Below, in pieces: positions 12,092 through 22,872 of a stretch of 64,000 bases of DNA. The DNA is taken from NCBI GenBank assembly GCA_030272155.1, contig CP126192.1:1584501-1648500 (forward strand), read 5' to 3'. Made by a program: the position numbers and the translations under genes. Below the pieces are notes generated by a model. The model searched no databases and was not told the DNA's origin. It saw only the letters and a program-made list of their open reading frames with translations. The DNA is from Tetradesmus obliquus. Taxonomy: Eukaryota; Chlorophyta; Chlorophyceae; Sphaeropleales; Scenedesmaceae. Numbering within the stretch: position 1 is the first letter of the stretch; each line of letters begins with the position of its first letter.

Positions 12092-14363
12092 CTACTGCTG
12101 CGCGACCAGCCCCAACCCTGGCGCTGCAAGAGCCTGCAGCAGCGCCCCGGCAGCAAAGCCACCCCCCTGCAGCAGCCCAGGCGCGATGCCACCTAGCGGC
12201 ATGCCAGCAGGGATGCCGGGTGCGGGCCGCACAGCAGCAGCGCCATCGGCGCCATGCTGCTGGCTCAGCAGCTGCAGCAGCAGTTCAGATGATGGCCCAG
12301 CCCCCAGGGATGCTGCTGCAGGCATGCCCAGCAGCGGCAGTGGCAGTGAGGCCGCCCCCTGCTGCCCCAGGAGACCCATGGAGCTCGCTGCTGCTACTGC
12401 TGCCAGCGGTCCAGGCAGTGCGTGCGCTTGCAGCAGGCCCGGCAGCATGCTAGCCTGGCTTGCTGCGGCTGCTGCTGCTGCAGCTGCCAGCGCAAGGCCG
12501 GGCGGCAGCACACCAGCAGCAGCAAGCCAGTTGGGAAGAGGTGGCGCTGGAGGCAGCTGCAGCTGTGGCAGCACCGCCGCCTGCTGCTGCTGCTGCGGCA
12601 TGCCGGGTGAGTCCTGCCGCCGCTGCCTCTTGCAGGGGCTGCCGCCGTCAGCTGCATCCATGGGCCTCGGGGGACTGCTCTTGCGCTGACACGCCAGCGC
12701 CTGCTGCTGCTGCTCTGCACCGTTTGCCACAGTGATGGCCGCAACCTGCTGCTGCTGCTGCTCCTTGGCTTCCTGCTCCCTGCGTCCAGCTGCAATCATG
12801 TTTGCTATGTACACATGCCAATAGCAGCCCTTCACCGCCGGCCGCTTCACTGCCACAGGCATAGAATGCACAGGAGGAGGCTGCTGTGCTGGCGCTGCAA
12901 CCGGCAGCAGCGGCAGCTGCTGCACAGCAGCGTGTGGCAGGCCTACGGACAGCAGGCCCAGCAGCTCTGGCAAGCCGGGCTGCTGCTGAGGCTGCTGCTG
13001 TAGCTGCAAGGGCACCAGGGGTTGAGCACTGCTCAGACTAGCTGCAGCTGCGGCTGCAGCAGGGCCGTAACTGCTGGCCTGCAGCAGTGATGCAAGCTGT
13101 GCCTGCAGCAGCGGCTGGTGCAAGCCCACCGCTGCCACTGGCGCATGCACTGCCTGCTGCCGCTGCACAGCCAGCAAGGCCTCGCTGTGAAGGCCAGCAA
13201 GCGGCTCAAAGCCAGCTGCACTGTACTGCTGCTGCTGCTGCTGCTGCAACACTTGGCCATTGTGCGGTTGCTGCTGCATCCTGCTGCCATTCCTGGCTGC
13301 CTGTTGCAGCTGTTGTGTGCCTCCTGGTGCCAGCTGCTGCATGTCCACAGGGTGGGCCCCAGGGTGGATGTCATCCAAGGGCGATCCCTGCTGCTGCTGC
13401 TGCTCGGGTGCTGCCAGCGCGCCCTGGCAGCCGTCTGAGCTCACATCTGAGCCAGGGCTGGGCTGCCTGACGCCGCCAGCAGCAGCCAGCCAGCCCGCAC
13501 TGAGCTGCTTGGGCACAGCTGCTGCCTCAGCCGTGAAAGAGCTGCCCTTGCTGTGCTGTCCCTGCTGCTGCTGCTGCATCTGCTTGGGCGAGTGCGGGGT
13601 GCTGGGCAGCTGTGGCTGCACAGGCTGGTGCTCCAGCTGGCAGCTGCTGGCGCTCAGGAAGCAGAGCGCCTCCAACGCCTCACGCTCGTCCTGCAGTCAA
13701 AGCAAGCATAAGCACGCATTTGGGGATCAGCTGTGGCAGGTTGCAAGAGGCGTAGGTTGACTCGCACATGCACGACACTGGGTGTGACATGTGCAAGGAT
13801 ACACAACACATCACAAAGGCATGAGCTCCGCGCCAGGAAGTTCAGCACGCAAAGGGGCTCAGTGCTACCCCAAGAGTCAAAGGCAGCTGCGGGACTTCCA
13901 GCCAGCTGCCAACTGACCTCATCCTCCAGCAGGACCAGCTGCAGCACCCTGCTGGTCTGCCACGTGTTGACCCCTGCTGCTGGGCCACCTGCAGGGCAGA
14001 CGAGCAGGCAGAAACGTGCTTCAGAAAGTTGTAAAATGGTCCCGAACGGACCGAACAGCTGCTTGCTTCATCCAGGCAAACGCCCGCCACCCACCTGTTC
14101 CCCGTGTCCGGCCACGCCGCGGCACACTGCAGCCCAGCGCCTGCTCGTCCGCTGACGCAACAGTATTGACCCGTGGACCCTGCACAAATGAACCAGGCAA
14201 GGTTAGACCTGCAAAGCGCAAGAAAATCAATGCGTGTGTGGTTGAGCAGCGAGGTGCTCCTTACCTTGCTGCCGCGTGTTGCTCTGGCACCTGGACGTAA
14301 GAGATCATCTCTACCAGTACGCCTACGCCTGCCTGTGCTCGCCGAAGAAAAACCGGGGTCCAT
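12092..14363 (-). CDS. Unrecognised Gln/Ala/Leu-rich protein
   Basis: Four phase-consistent exons: 14363-14265, 14179-14095, 13988-13918 and 13690-12092 (TAG), about 617 aa. The start is the ATG at 14363; upstream extension cannot be excluded. The only segments that look constrained are a leucine-rich acidic helix built across the last two junctions (NTWQTSRVLQLVLLEDE, then DEREALEALCFLSAS), a basic motif KRPAVKGCYWHVYIANMI in the long exon, and a likely nuclear-localisation stretch (PCKRQRRQ). The rest is Gln, Ala, Leu and Pro repeats encoded by CAG/CTG-type codons. The composition and basic patch suggest a nuclear regulatory protein, but I cannot place it in a family and assign no function. 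The gene model is well supported by splicing; the function is open. Confidence 0.7.
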
Positions 14364-15929
14364 CGACTCCAAGCCCAGCTGCAGCTCAAGCCGCATTAGC
14401 ACTTCTTTTACTGCAATACACAGAGTCCAAAACATTTAATACAAAAGTCACATCAGCTTGGCGAGGCAGGCAACATGCAAATCGAATCCAGCGGTCAGCT
14501 GCTGTCCACCAAGCGCCCTTACCTCACTCAGTGCTTTATCTGTGTCATAGATTTGATTCAAACTGCCATTGCAGGCCTCACACAGCGTGCACAGGCCAGT
14601 TGCTGCCTCCACCCACAAAAGTCTGGTTCAACAGATCGCAGCTGACACGACACTTTTGTGTAAATGAAAGGGCTTTGACGCTTTATGGAGCCTTTTTTGC
14701 GAGGTTGCGCTGCCGCGACTGCTTGACACAGCTCAATCTTCCTTTTTGCAGAGCGTCACACGCTGACCGATTCGGTCGACAATTGTTGGTAATTCTAGCC
14801 TTTTTCTCACGCCTGCAAGTCATGTTGTGTGGTCAAAGGCGGGGAAGATTCAGGCGAAGACCCGCGATACACTGACAACATGACACTATCAGATATTCTA
14901 GGTCTCTGGGTCAGCCTGGCTGGGCCAGGATGTGATCAGCGGATGCTTCAAAGGAGGCGTTCCTTGTGTTGCTTTTTGGTTTGATTGTTTAACAGTCTTT
15001 TACATTGGCTGTTGCGGCTGTACAAGCATCGCATTCACACCATGGTACCAGCTCCAGTACATTTGCAGCAGAACGCCTCCGGGGGCGATCACATCATGGC
15101 TTGAACAGCTGACTGCACTGTTTTTTTTTTCAAATAGATCGTTCCAGAAAGGAAACCAAAATATGGGTTGCTTTGTGACCTTCATCAATGATAGCTTAAA
15201 CCAAGTCCCTGCCATCCCACCCTGAGCAAGCATGCTGCCACGGCTCACAGCATGGCAATGGAATAGAGCACAACGAGTTGACAGGGTGTCTGGCACAGCT
15301 TGATTGCAGTGAAAGCAGCCTCATCACTCAGCACCTCCTAACAGACCAAAAATCAGACGATATGTCAACTGCAACTGCACTGCAATGCTCGACCGTCAAC
15401 AAGCTGAATCCCTCCAACAGCCCTGCCGCAGGGCAGCGGCTGCACACAACACCTGCTGCCGCCCAACACAAAGGCTTGCTGAAGCGGCCACGACCTGCGC
15501 ATCCCCTCAGCCAGCAGCTGCACACTGCCTGCTGCTCAAGTCTTGCATGTGGCTGCCCTGGCTCACAGGCTGAGGCGCCCCGCAAGGATCCAGCCATATG
15601 CTACAGTTGCCGCCAGCACCACCAGGTTGTTCAAGCTGCTGATGCCATGCCACCTGCAGCAGAACAGCACAGCAAGAGGAAGCGGGCATAAGATTATGCA
15701 CAGCAGCAGCACAGCAAAGCCCGTACAAGCAAGCACAATGCAGCATGGCAGGTGCTACCCACAGCCATCAGCACAATGCCATTTATTGACACTGCATGCG
15801 CTGCATAGGCTGGCGAGACAGACTGCATCACTGCGCACTGACCAGCACAAGTGGCAGGGCAGACTGTGCCATCGCCGAAGCCTTGGCGCCTACAGGTTGT
15901 CCCCAGCACTGCCCCCTGCTGCCCGCCAC
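14364..15929. other. Intergenic region
   Basis: Lies between the start of the Gln/Ala-rich gene and the 3' end of the TMEM205-like gene, both minus. The first few hundred bases should hold the promoter and 5' UTR of the former. A T10 run sits near 15121-15130. No exon supported. Confidence 0.5.
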
Positions 15930-16507
15930 TCACATGCCAAACTGCTTGTACAGCCGCTTGATGTCTGCCTCATCCGCCGCACTCTTTGAGGGCTTGTTCT
16001 CAATTGCATAGCGCTCAAACATGAGCCCTGTGGTCTTCGGCTCAATGAAGAGCCAGTTGGCCACATTCGAAGCAGCAGACACCGCCAGCGCTGCAACAGC
16101 GTTCTGCGGCGCGCCAGCCAGGCCAGCAGGCGCCAGGTGCAGGCTGCCCAGCAGCAGCAGGTTGGCACCAGTGGTCAGCGCAAAGAACCTGCGGGGTGCG
16201 CCAGCAGAGCGCAGCACAGCACGGCGGCTTGGGGGTCAGCAGACTGCAGCAGGCTTTACTGCAAGAGGTGCAGTTGACAACAGAAGCAGGCTGCAAAAGA
16301 CTGGGCTGTGAGTGCACCACCACACTGCCCTAGTGCAGAGTATGGTGGTGATGCGGCTCCCAGGGCATCGGATGTGCTGATGGTAGCAGCGTGGTGGGGC
16401 ACGCCGCAGCAGGTGCTGCTGTGTGGCGCTCACATGGGGAACAGCTTGCTCTGCACGCGGCCAAACATCTGGCGCGGCATGTTCTTGAACATGGTGAGGC
16501 CCTGCAT

Positions 16508-16546
<39 letters not shown>

Positions 16547-17848
16547 CACACATTGCGCGCGTATTTAATCAACCGCATATCCTCAGGAAGCTACTAGTGG
16601 CTACACTGTGGCACAAGTGGGTGGGCATCCATCAATTCCTGTGACTAGAAAGTGATCTGCATCACGCCATGGAAGCGCCAAATGCCTCGTGACGCTGTGT
16701 AAGCAGCGGCAACAGCTGACACCTGCTGCGGTTTGAGGCCGTCCGACAAGTCTTGATAACGCTACCACCACTGCGCGTGAGCATGCCGTAGCGCGCCCCT
16801 CTCCACTGCACCCCTTCCCAACAGCCTGCAGCGCCTGGCATATGCTGAAGCTGACACAACCACAACAACAGCTCACCACGAAGAAGGTGTTCCAGACGTT
16901 GGTCCCCTGCATAGAAATAACACACAAGCAGGTGCAATGGGTTGAACATGTCAGAAGCAACAAGCAGCGCAGCTTGCATGCAAGTGGACGGTGGCCTGTG
17001 GTTGTCCATGTCGCCTGACATGCCCAGCTGACAAGCGGTGTCTGCTGCAACAGCCCTCACACCACATTGCTGACGCAACTAGCAGAAGCCGAGCTACGCA
17101 CCGCCCAAAATATTGCAATCAGCTGCAGTGTCCAGCTGCCAGCTGCCAGCAACTGGCTTGTTTCGGTGCAGCTGCCAGTCACGACAGCCACTGCCGGTAT
17201 GTGATGTATGTGCTGCAGCTGCTGATTTGCTGTTCACAAGCGCCGCCCGCCCCACCAGCATTATGCCAAAGGCCAGTAGGTGCATGAAGTTGGCTGCCTG
17301 GTTGGGGATGACGGTCGTGGAGTAGGCCGTGGCAGCAACTGCTGCAGCAACACCTAGCGCACGGCCCTGCAGGCGTGCGGCAAGCAGGAGTACAGCACGG
17401 CAAAGTGAGGCTGTGCAGCTGCATGGTGTGCAGCAGTAGCTATGCTGAGTGCCTGCTTGCATGCACAGGCCACCATAGGATATACTGCAGCTGGAGCAGA
17501 CAGGCATCCTTCAGGCGTGCAGCGGTAGGCAACAACATTGGTGACACTGCACTGAGCAACATGATATGATATCCACATGCACTTATCGGCAGGTCGTGTA
17601 CAGGGAACGCCAGCTGCCTGCATCGCTCTCGTTCTGCGCGCAGTGCCCAGTGACCAGCTAGCCTGACATGCTTCAATAGAGCTACTCTGCTTTGAACAGC
17701 CCCAAAACTGCTGCTGCTTCTGCTGCCGCTGCTGCTCACGCACCCAGGGAGTGTTGACAGCTGAAGGCTCCAGCATTGCACCCTGCACGTCATCGTTGCC
17801 AGCGCCTGCTGCAGCTGCTGATGTCGCAACATTGCGCCTGGCTGCCAT
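15930..17848 (-). CDS. TMEM205-family (DUF4149) membrane protein
   Basis: Five exons, all phase-consistent: 17848-17744, 17366-17256, 16906-16877, 16501-16434 and 16188-15930 (TGA), giving 190 aa, close to the size of animal TMEM205. The family is a four-helix membrane domain; human TMEM205 is linked to platinum resistance, and plant relatives are uncharacterised or lipid-body/seed proteins. Diagnostic features are NFMHLLAFGIML and GTNVWNTFFV at about residues 60-82, the block LTMFKNMPRQMFGRVQSKLF at about 84-103, membrane helices at about 108-125 and 131-148, and the C-terminal WLFIEPKTTGLMFERYAIE motif. The first exon encodes an Ala-rich N-terminus. Its donor (17744/17743) was chosen because it is the only GT in the right phase near conserved sequence, so that junction is less certain. 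Start is the first in-frame ATG. Confidence 0.88.
16510..16545. repeat. (CAG)12-type tract
   Basis: CAG run on the + strand immediately upstream, in gene sense, of the TMEM205-like exon beginning at 16501, so it occupies the 3' end of an intron where a CTG run replaces an ordinary pyrimidine tract. Confidence 0.95.
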
Positions 17849-18400
17849 GCCTACTGGGCAGGGCAACTGCCTGCAGGCACTTCAGACAGCATGAGGCTTT
17901 CAGTGTGCAGACGATGCACCTGCCTGAGCAGCCCACAAGGCACACGTCACAGCAGCCATGAGCAGCACAGGCTGTTGCAGCATATGCATGGCAGCGGTGT
18001 GTGGTGGGGAGCTGACCCAGCAACTCAGGCCCCACACCTGCACGCTAGGCCCTGTGATGATGTTCTGAGAGCCCTGGTAGTGGTACCAAGACGAGCAGTG
18101 GACATCATGGCAAAGTTGCGTGTGGTGGTGTGGGCTGTGGTGGTGACTGTGCTGCTGTGGGGGTGGGTGACTGTGCTGCTGAATGGACACGCAGAAGTCA
18201 GTCGACGTTGCAACGATCTCGTTAGTTAGACAGGAGCAGCGATTACGTGACATCTACTCCGCCGAGGTGAGGAGAAGGCAACAGACAACCGCAGCGCTTA
18301 CGAAGGACGAACATCGCAACAGACGTCATGAACGCTGACACGGACCAGAGAGCAGCATGTTCAGACGTCCAGTAACCAAAGATCATTTGAAACTGTAACC
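17849..18400. promoter_or_regulatory. Divergent promoter region
   Basis: Head-to-head spacer of 552 bp between the TMEM205-like gene (-) and the coiled-coil membrane protein gene (+). It must hold both 5' UTRs and core promoters. I see no obvious TATA box. Around 18110-18180 the + strand carries a GTG-rich stretch (many TGGTG and GTGCTG units) that could be regulatory. Confidence 0.45.
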
Positions 18401-20582
18401 ATGCTGGCCCCCTCTTGCTCAGTGCGTGCTACTGGCTCCGTGCTTGCTGCTCCCTGGCAAGCCAGGCCTGTACAAGTGTCAGTTGGCTGCAGACGGCGAT
18501 GCAGTTCTTTTGTGAGGGGCAGTCCGGAAGGCAGTGCAGAGTTCGAAGGTGTCGGAGGCGACAGGGACCTGCAGGATGCTCTGGTGCAGCAGCTGAGGGT
18601 GCAGGTAGAGAGCCAGGCACTGAAAGATGAGATCAAAGAGGACCTCAGGGAGAGGGTGGAGGGCCTCAAGCAGATAGGGGAAGAGGTAAGCCGCAGCAAG
18701 GGTGCCAGCGCTGCGTGCTCCTGCTGATGCTTGCTAGTGCAGGGCATCCTGCTGCAGCCATGCATGCCGCTGATGCTGACGACTGTGCTTGCTGTCTGTG
18801 CTGCGCATGCAGCTGATTCAGCAGCTGGATGAGGAGCTGGTCATAGAGAAGTTCCGCACAGACCTTGAGAGCACGCAAGTGCTGGTGAGGCGGGCACCTG
18901 CGCAGAATGCACAGTAGTAGCTGGGCAGCTGCAGCGTGACGTGGATGGCAGCGTGCGTAGCAGATGCGGGTGCATCATGATGTGTGTTGCACTAGTGTGA
19001 ACCAGTAATCGGTCGCTTGCGTTTGCACAGGTCGCATGCAGCTGTGCGGGGCTGCTGCTTGATGTAATCAGAGTGTCAGGTGGACTTGCTGAAGATGTGC
19101 TGCTGAGTCCTTCCCTGCTGCTGGCACCTGCTGCTGCTGCTGCAGTCTGATGCAAACGAGAAGCTGAACGAGCTTGAGGAGCAGCTGCAGCAGATCAAGG
19201 ACCAGATCAAGGTGGGCTGCCGCACCTGTGGTGGTTTTGGGTTTGAATATTGACTGGGCAGTCAGCAAACGTGGCTGGCAGGGTCGGCTGCAGCGTCAGC
19301 ACAGCAACAGCAGCAGGTCGTAACATGCTGGCCACCGTGCAGCTGCTGTGGTGGTAACCCGCTGGCTCAGACGGAAGTGTGGTAACAGTCTGTGCAACAT
19401 CACAGCTGCTGCAGTGCAGAAGCAGCAATCACCACTTCAAGCTGCAGTGCACTTCCCTGTTCATCACAATGCGCAGCTGCGCAACCGAACAGCAGCTCAG
19501 CAATGCACGCCTGCGTATGCACGAGTTGATGCATGTGCAGGCGGACCAAGAGGACCTGCGTGCCTTTGAGGTGGCATCTGCATCAGCGCGCAGCCAGGGC
19601 CTCTTCTTCAAGAACCTGTACCAACCGGAGCAGGACCCGCAGCAGCAGCAAGAGCAGGGAGAGGGCGCGGCCAGCAGCAGCAGCAGCAGCAAGCGCAACC
19701 GCATGCTGATCGACCCTGTCGCTGCGCGCCAGGCTGCTGCCGTGGTGGCGTCCTCTGCTGAGGACGAGATGGCCAGCCCCTTCCGCATGTACCTGTTTGG
19801 CTACATGGCAGCAGTGCTGGCGCTGGTGGTGCTGCAAGGTGAGCAGCAGCACAGCAGCAGGGGTTGGCGGGGCAAGCTGATGCATCTCTGCTTGCTCGTA
19901 CGGGTTGGTAGCTGTGCCAGGCAGCGCTTCAGTGCACTGCTGCATGCAGGCAGAGGGCTCTCGAGTTGAACGCGCTCGCTGCTTGGTGGCTGGTATCCTC
20001 CTTGCTGGTATCCCCCTGGACCTGACCACAAGAGTAGCTCAAATTGTTGAAGAGGCTGAGATAGTATATAGGCAGATGCAGAGCAGGCCTTTGCGCTCAG
20101 ACCTTGACAAGTGCTGGTGGTGGTGGGTGCTGCATGGAACCCCGTTGCTGCTCAGCTGAGGTTTGTCCTTGCGTTCCTGTCTTCAAAGGCCTCTTTGGCG
20201 TTAAAAGAGTGAGCAGTGCATTCAATATGATGGTGTGTACTGCCAGTGCTGCAGGTCGTGGGCAGAGGCTGGTCGTTGCAATGCAGATCCTGGCATTTGG
20301 CGCTGCTGACATGCGCACGGCGTTTTCAAGCTCTGCGTGCTTCGTGCTGCTGCTGCCGCAGACGTGACGACAGCAGACCCCAAGTTTGCGCTAGACGGCC
20401 TGTACGCTGCGCTGGGGCTGCTGCTGGGCGTGAACGCGCTCAATGAGCGCAGGGCGCTCAACCAGGTGCTGGAGGACAAGCAGCGACAGCTGCAGCAGCT
20501 GCAGCAGCAGGAGGACACAGCGGCAGCTGGAGCAGCAGCCAGCGGCAGCAGTGCATTGGGCAGCAGCTCAGTAGAGCAGTGA
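18401..20582 (+). CDS. Coiled-coil membrane protein, possibly plastid-targeted
   Basis: Exons supported by phase are 18401-18685, 18813-18884, 19146-19211, an exon ending at 19838 whose start is uncertain (about 19489 or 19538), a short exon near 19950-20000, and a last exon of about 20366-20582. The first 35-50 residues are rich in Ala, Arg and Ser with almost no acid, like a transit peptide. A long charged coiled coil follows (ALKDEIKEDLRERVEGLKQI, LIQQLDEELVIEKFRTDLE, NEKLNELEEQLQQIKDQIK). Next are a Gln/Ser-rich linker, a hydrophobic segment (FRMYLFGYMAAVLALVVLQ) and a second one (ALDGLYAALGLLLGVNAL) flanked by another short coiled coil. I do not recognise the family. A two-span membrane protein with an N-terminal stromal coiled coil is the simplest reading; plastid location is inference. 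Confidence 0.72.
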
Positions 20583-21967
20583 TGGCGTTGCACGCATCAT
20601 GGCTGGCTTGAATGCTTCAAGCAGAAGGGTGCTGTCACTCTGTGTGTGAACAGAGATGCAGTGATGAGTGAAGTGCATGTCTTGTAGAGAGCATGCATGT
20701 TGTTTTTTAGTTGATGCTGCTGAAGAAGCAGTATCGCATAGCAGCGTTTGGCTGACAGCTTTACTATGTCTGTGTCTGTATACGTAACATCAAGAGGCTG
20801 AGCCTGCTCTAGTGCTGTTGTGCTTGTAGGCAACTGCCCTCTGGCCGCTTGCTCACCTCTGCTTTCGTTGGTGGTGGTGAGCAAGCACTGTACACTATCT
20901 TGCCAGCGCTGACAGCATGCTGCGGCAGCTGAATCTTGCGTCATCATCATCATGTTACCCTTCAAGCCATCGGCCCCGCGCCCCAATGCAGCGGCAACAG
21001 AAGGGACTACACCATGATGTTTGCAAGCATTACCCACGTTTCTGATCTTGCGTGTGTAACACTCCTGACACTTTGGGGCAAGCCTTGGGCTGTGAGACAA
21101 TCATTGGCGATCCACATGAGCACGAGTTGCTTTGGTAACGAAATTTGCCCCTATTCCAGAGTAGCGGGAGAGAGGCAGGTCCAGAGATGATGAATTTTAC
21201 TAGTGCGTAGGCAACACCTGCTTTGTGCTGTTTGCTTGTAGTTGCACTGTGATCACAGTTGCATTGTCATGACAGCACCTGCCTCTGCCAATGCTCAATC
21301 TTTTCTCTGCTGAATAGTGTGATCTAAAAGGCTAGCAAGACGCATCCCAGGTGTGTTCTCTGGTCTCAGACAGGCTGTTCTGTTGCGACTACTGTTGCTG
21401 ACACGGACTGGTCCTGTACCTGCCAGGTGAGAGTGACAAGCTTGTGTGGCCGTGCACCGCGAGCCGCTGTTCGACTCAAGTGAGCAGATGGTGACTGGGC
21501 AGCACTGCAGGATGCAGATGCTTGCCAGCTGTGCAAAAGGCCTAGCTCAGCAGCAGACCCACGCACTCCATTGCAGATATCGTATTACAACCAAGGCCAA
21601 ACCTGGCCTCGCACAAACAGGGAGTACCACCCGTCAAAAAGCTTGTCAGCGACAAGAACTGAGTTGGCGCACTATGCCATGAGCAGCACCAACCAGTGTA
21701 CATGCGTGCGAATGAAACCCCTTCCAGCAAGTGAAAAAAAACATGTGACGCGCAGCTCGTCATGAATGCACACCAGGATGCCTACACACTTGGTTTAAAT
21801 GTACAAGACACCCACCATGGTTCAGGTGGGAACCAGCGTCAAAGATAACAGCTTGCTAGTCGTGCAGCAGTCAACAGGAACAGGTACAACACTGCTGCAG
21901 CCGGTGGATCACTGGCTACCAGCAGCAGTGGCTTCGAGTTCACTGGAGGGCCCCAGGCAACAGCAGC
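20583..21967. other. Convergent 3' flanks
   Basis: Tail-to-tail region between the coiled-coil gene (+) and HMGB (-). It contains TGTAA-type pentamers near 21053 that could serve as green-algal polyadenylation signals for the + gene. No exon supported. Confidence 0.5.
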
Positions 21968-22872
21968 TTATTCCTTGGGCTTGTATGACTTCATCTCCTG
22001 CAGCAGGCAAGTGCACACACAGGAATGTGAGCAAAGTATTGACAGTTCCACAGCGCGGAGCTAATGCCCTGTCACGCAGGTCAGCAGCTTGCCAACCGAG
22101 TTGCCTGTGCAAAAAATCCTATGAGCAATTGCTTCCTGCAGGCAAAGAAGTGCTGCTGCAGTTCAAACTCGCCCTGATAGCTGAAACAATTGGTTAAAAC
22201 AAGTAGCTGCAGCAAGCTGCCAAAATGCACAGCACAATGGGTGGAAAAGCTGCCTGGCTTCTAGCACCAGGCTGGCTGGCTCGCGCCCTGCGCGACCCAC
22301 CTTCTCGTAGCGCTCCTTGTCCTTGGCTGCCTCGGCCTCGTACTTCTTCTTGTCCTTGTCGGTGATCTTCTTCCACAGGGCACCCATCTCCTTGCCGATC
22401 TCAGCCACGCCCCAGTCGGGGTGCGCCTCCTTCACCTCTCCGCGTTTGTCCTTGCAGAACCACATGTAGGCGCCCTGCAGGAGCAGCCAGTAGGACTGTT
22501 CAGCACATGCTCCTAGGCACGATGCTCTGAAACAGAATGAAGAGAACAGCATATGCAAAATCTTGCGCAACCACATGCAAGCACCTCAGCAGGCGGGGCA
22601 CGCAGTTGGACGGTTTTGCAGATGCTGCGCAGCAGCTTGCAGGAGCATGTCAGCAGGAGCACGTCAGCAATGCCAGAAGGCTACAGCCAAGAGGATGCTG
22701 CTGCCCACAACCACGAGTTGTTGCCGCTGCAGCAAGCTGTCCTCACCATGTTCTTCTTGGGTGCATTGGGGTCCTTGGCCTTCTTCTCCTTCTTCTCCTT
22801 GGCGGGTGCCTTCTCCTTCTTTGCTGGCTTCTCCTTGGCAGGAGCCTTCTCCTTTGCTGCGGCCTTGGGCAT
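21968..22872 (-). CDS. Single HMG-box chromatin protein (HMGB family)
   Basis: Three exons, all phase 0: 22872-22747, 22474-22301 and 21997-21968 (TAA), 109 aa. HMGB proteins bend DNA without sequence specificity and act as nucleosome-associated architectural factors. Residues 1-33 are a Lys/Ala/Glu/Pro-rich tail (MPKAAAKEKAPAKEKPAKK). The HMG box starts at KDPNAPKKNM and continues as GAYMWFCKDKRGEVKEAHPD, GVAEIGKEMGALWKKI and DKKKYEAEAAKDKERYEK, with the aromatic core residues in place. The last exon adds only EMKSYKPKE. The protein thus lacks the long acidic tail of plant and animal HMGBs and is closer in size to yeast NHP6. The ATG lies 8 bases after a possible acceptor, so a 5' UTR intron is likely. 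Confidence 0.95.
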
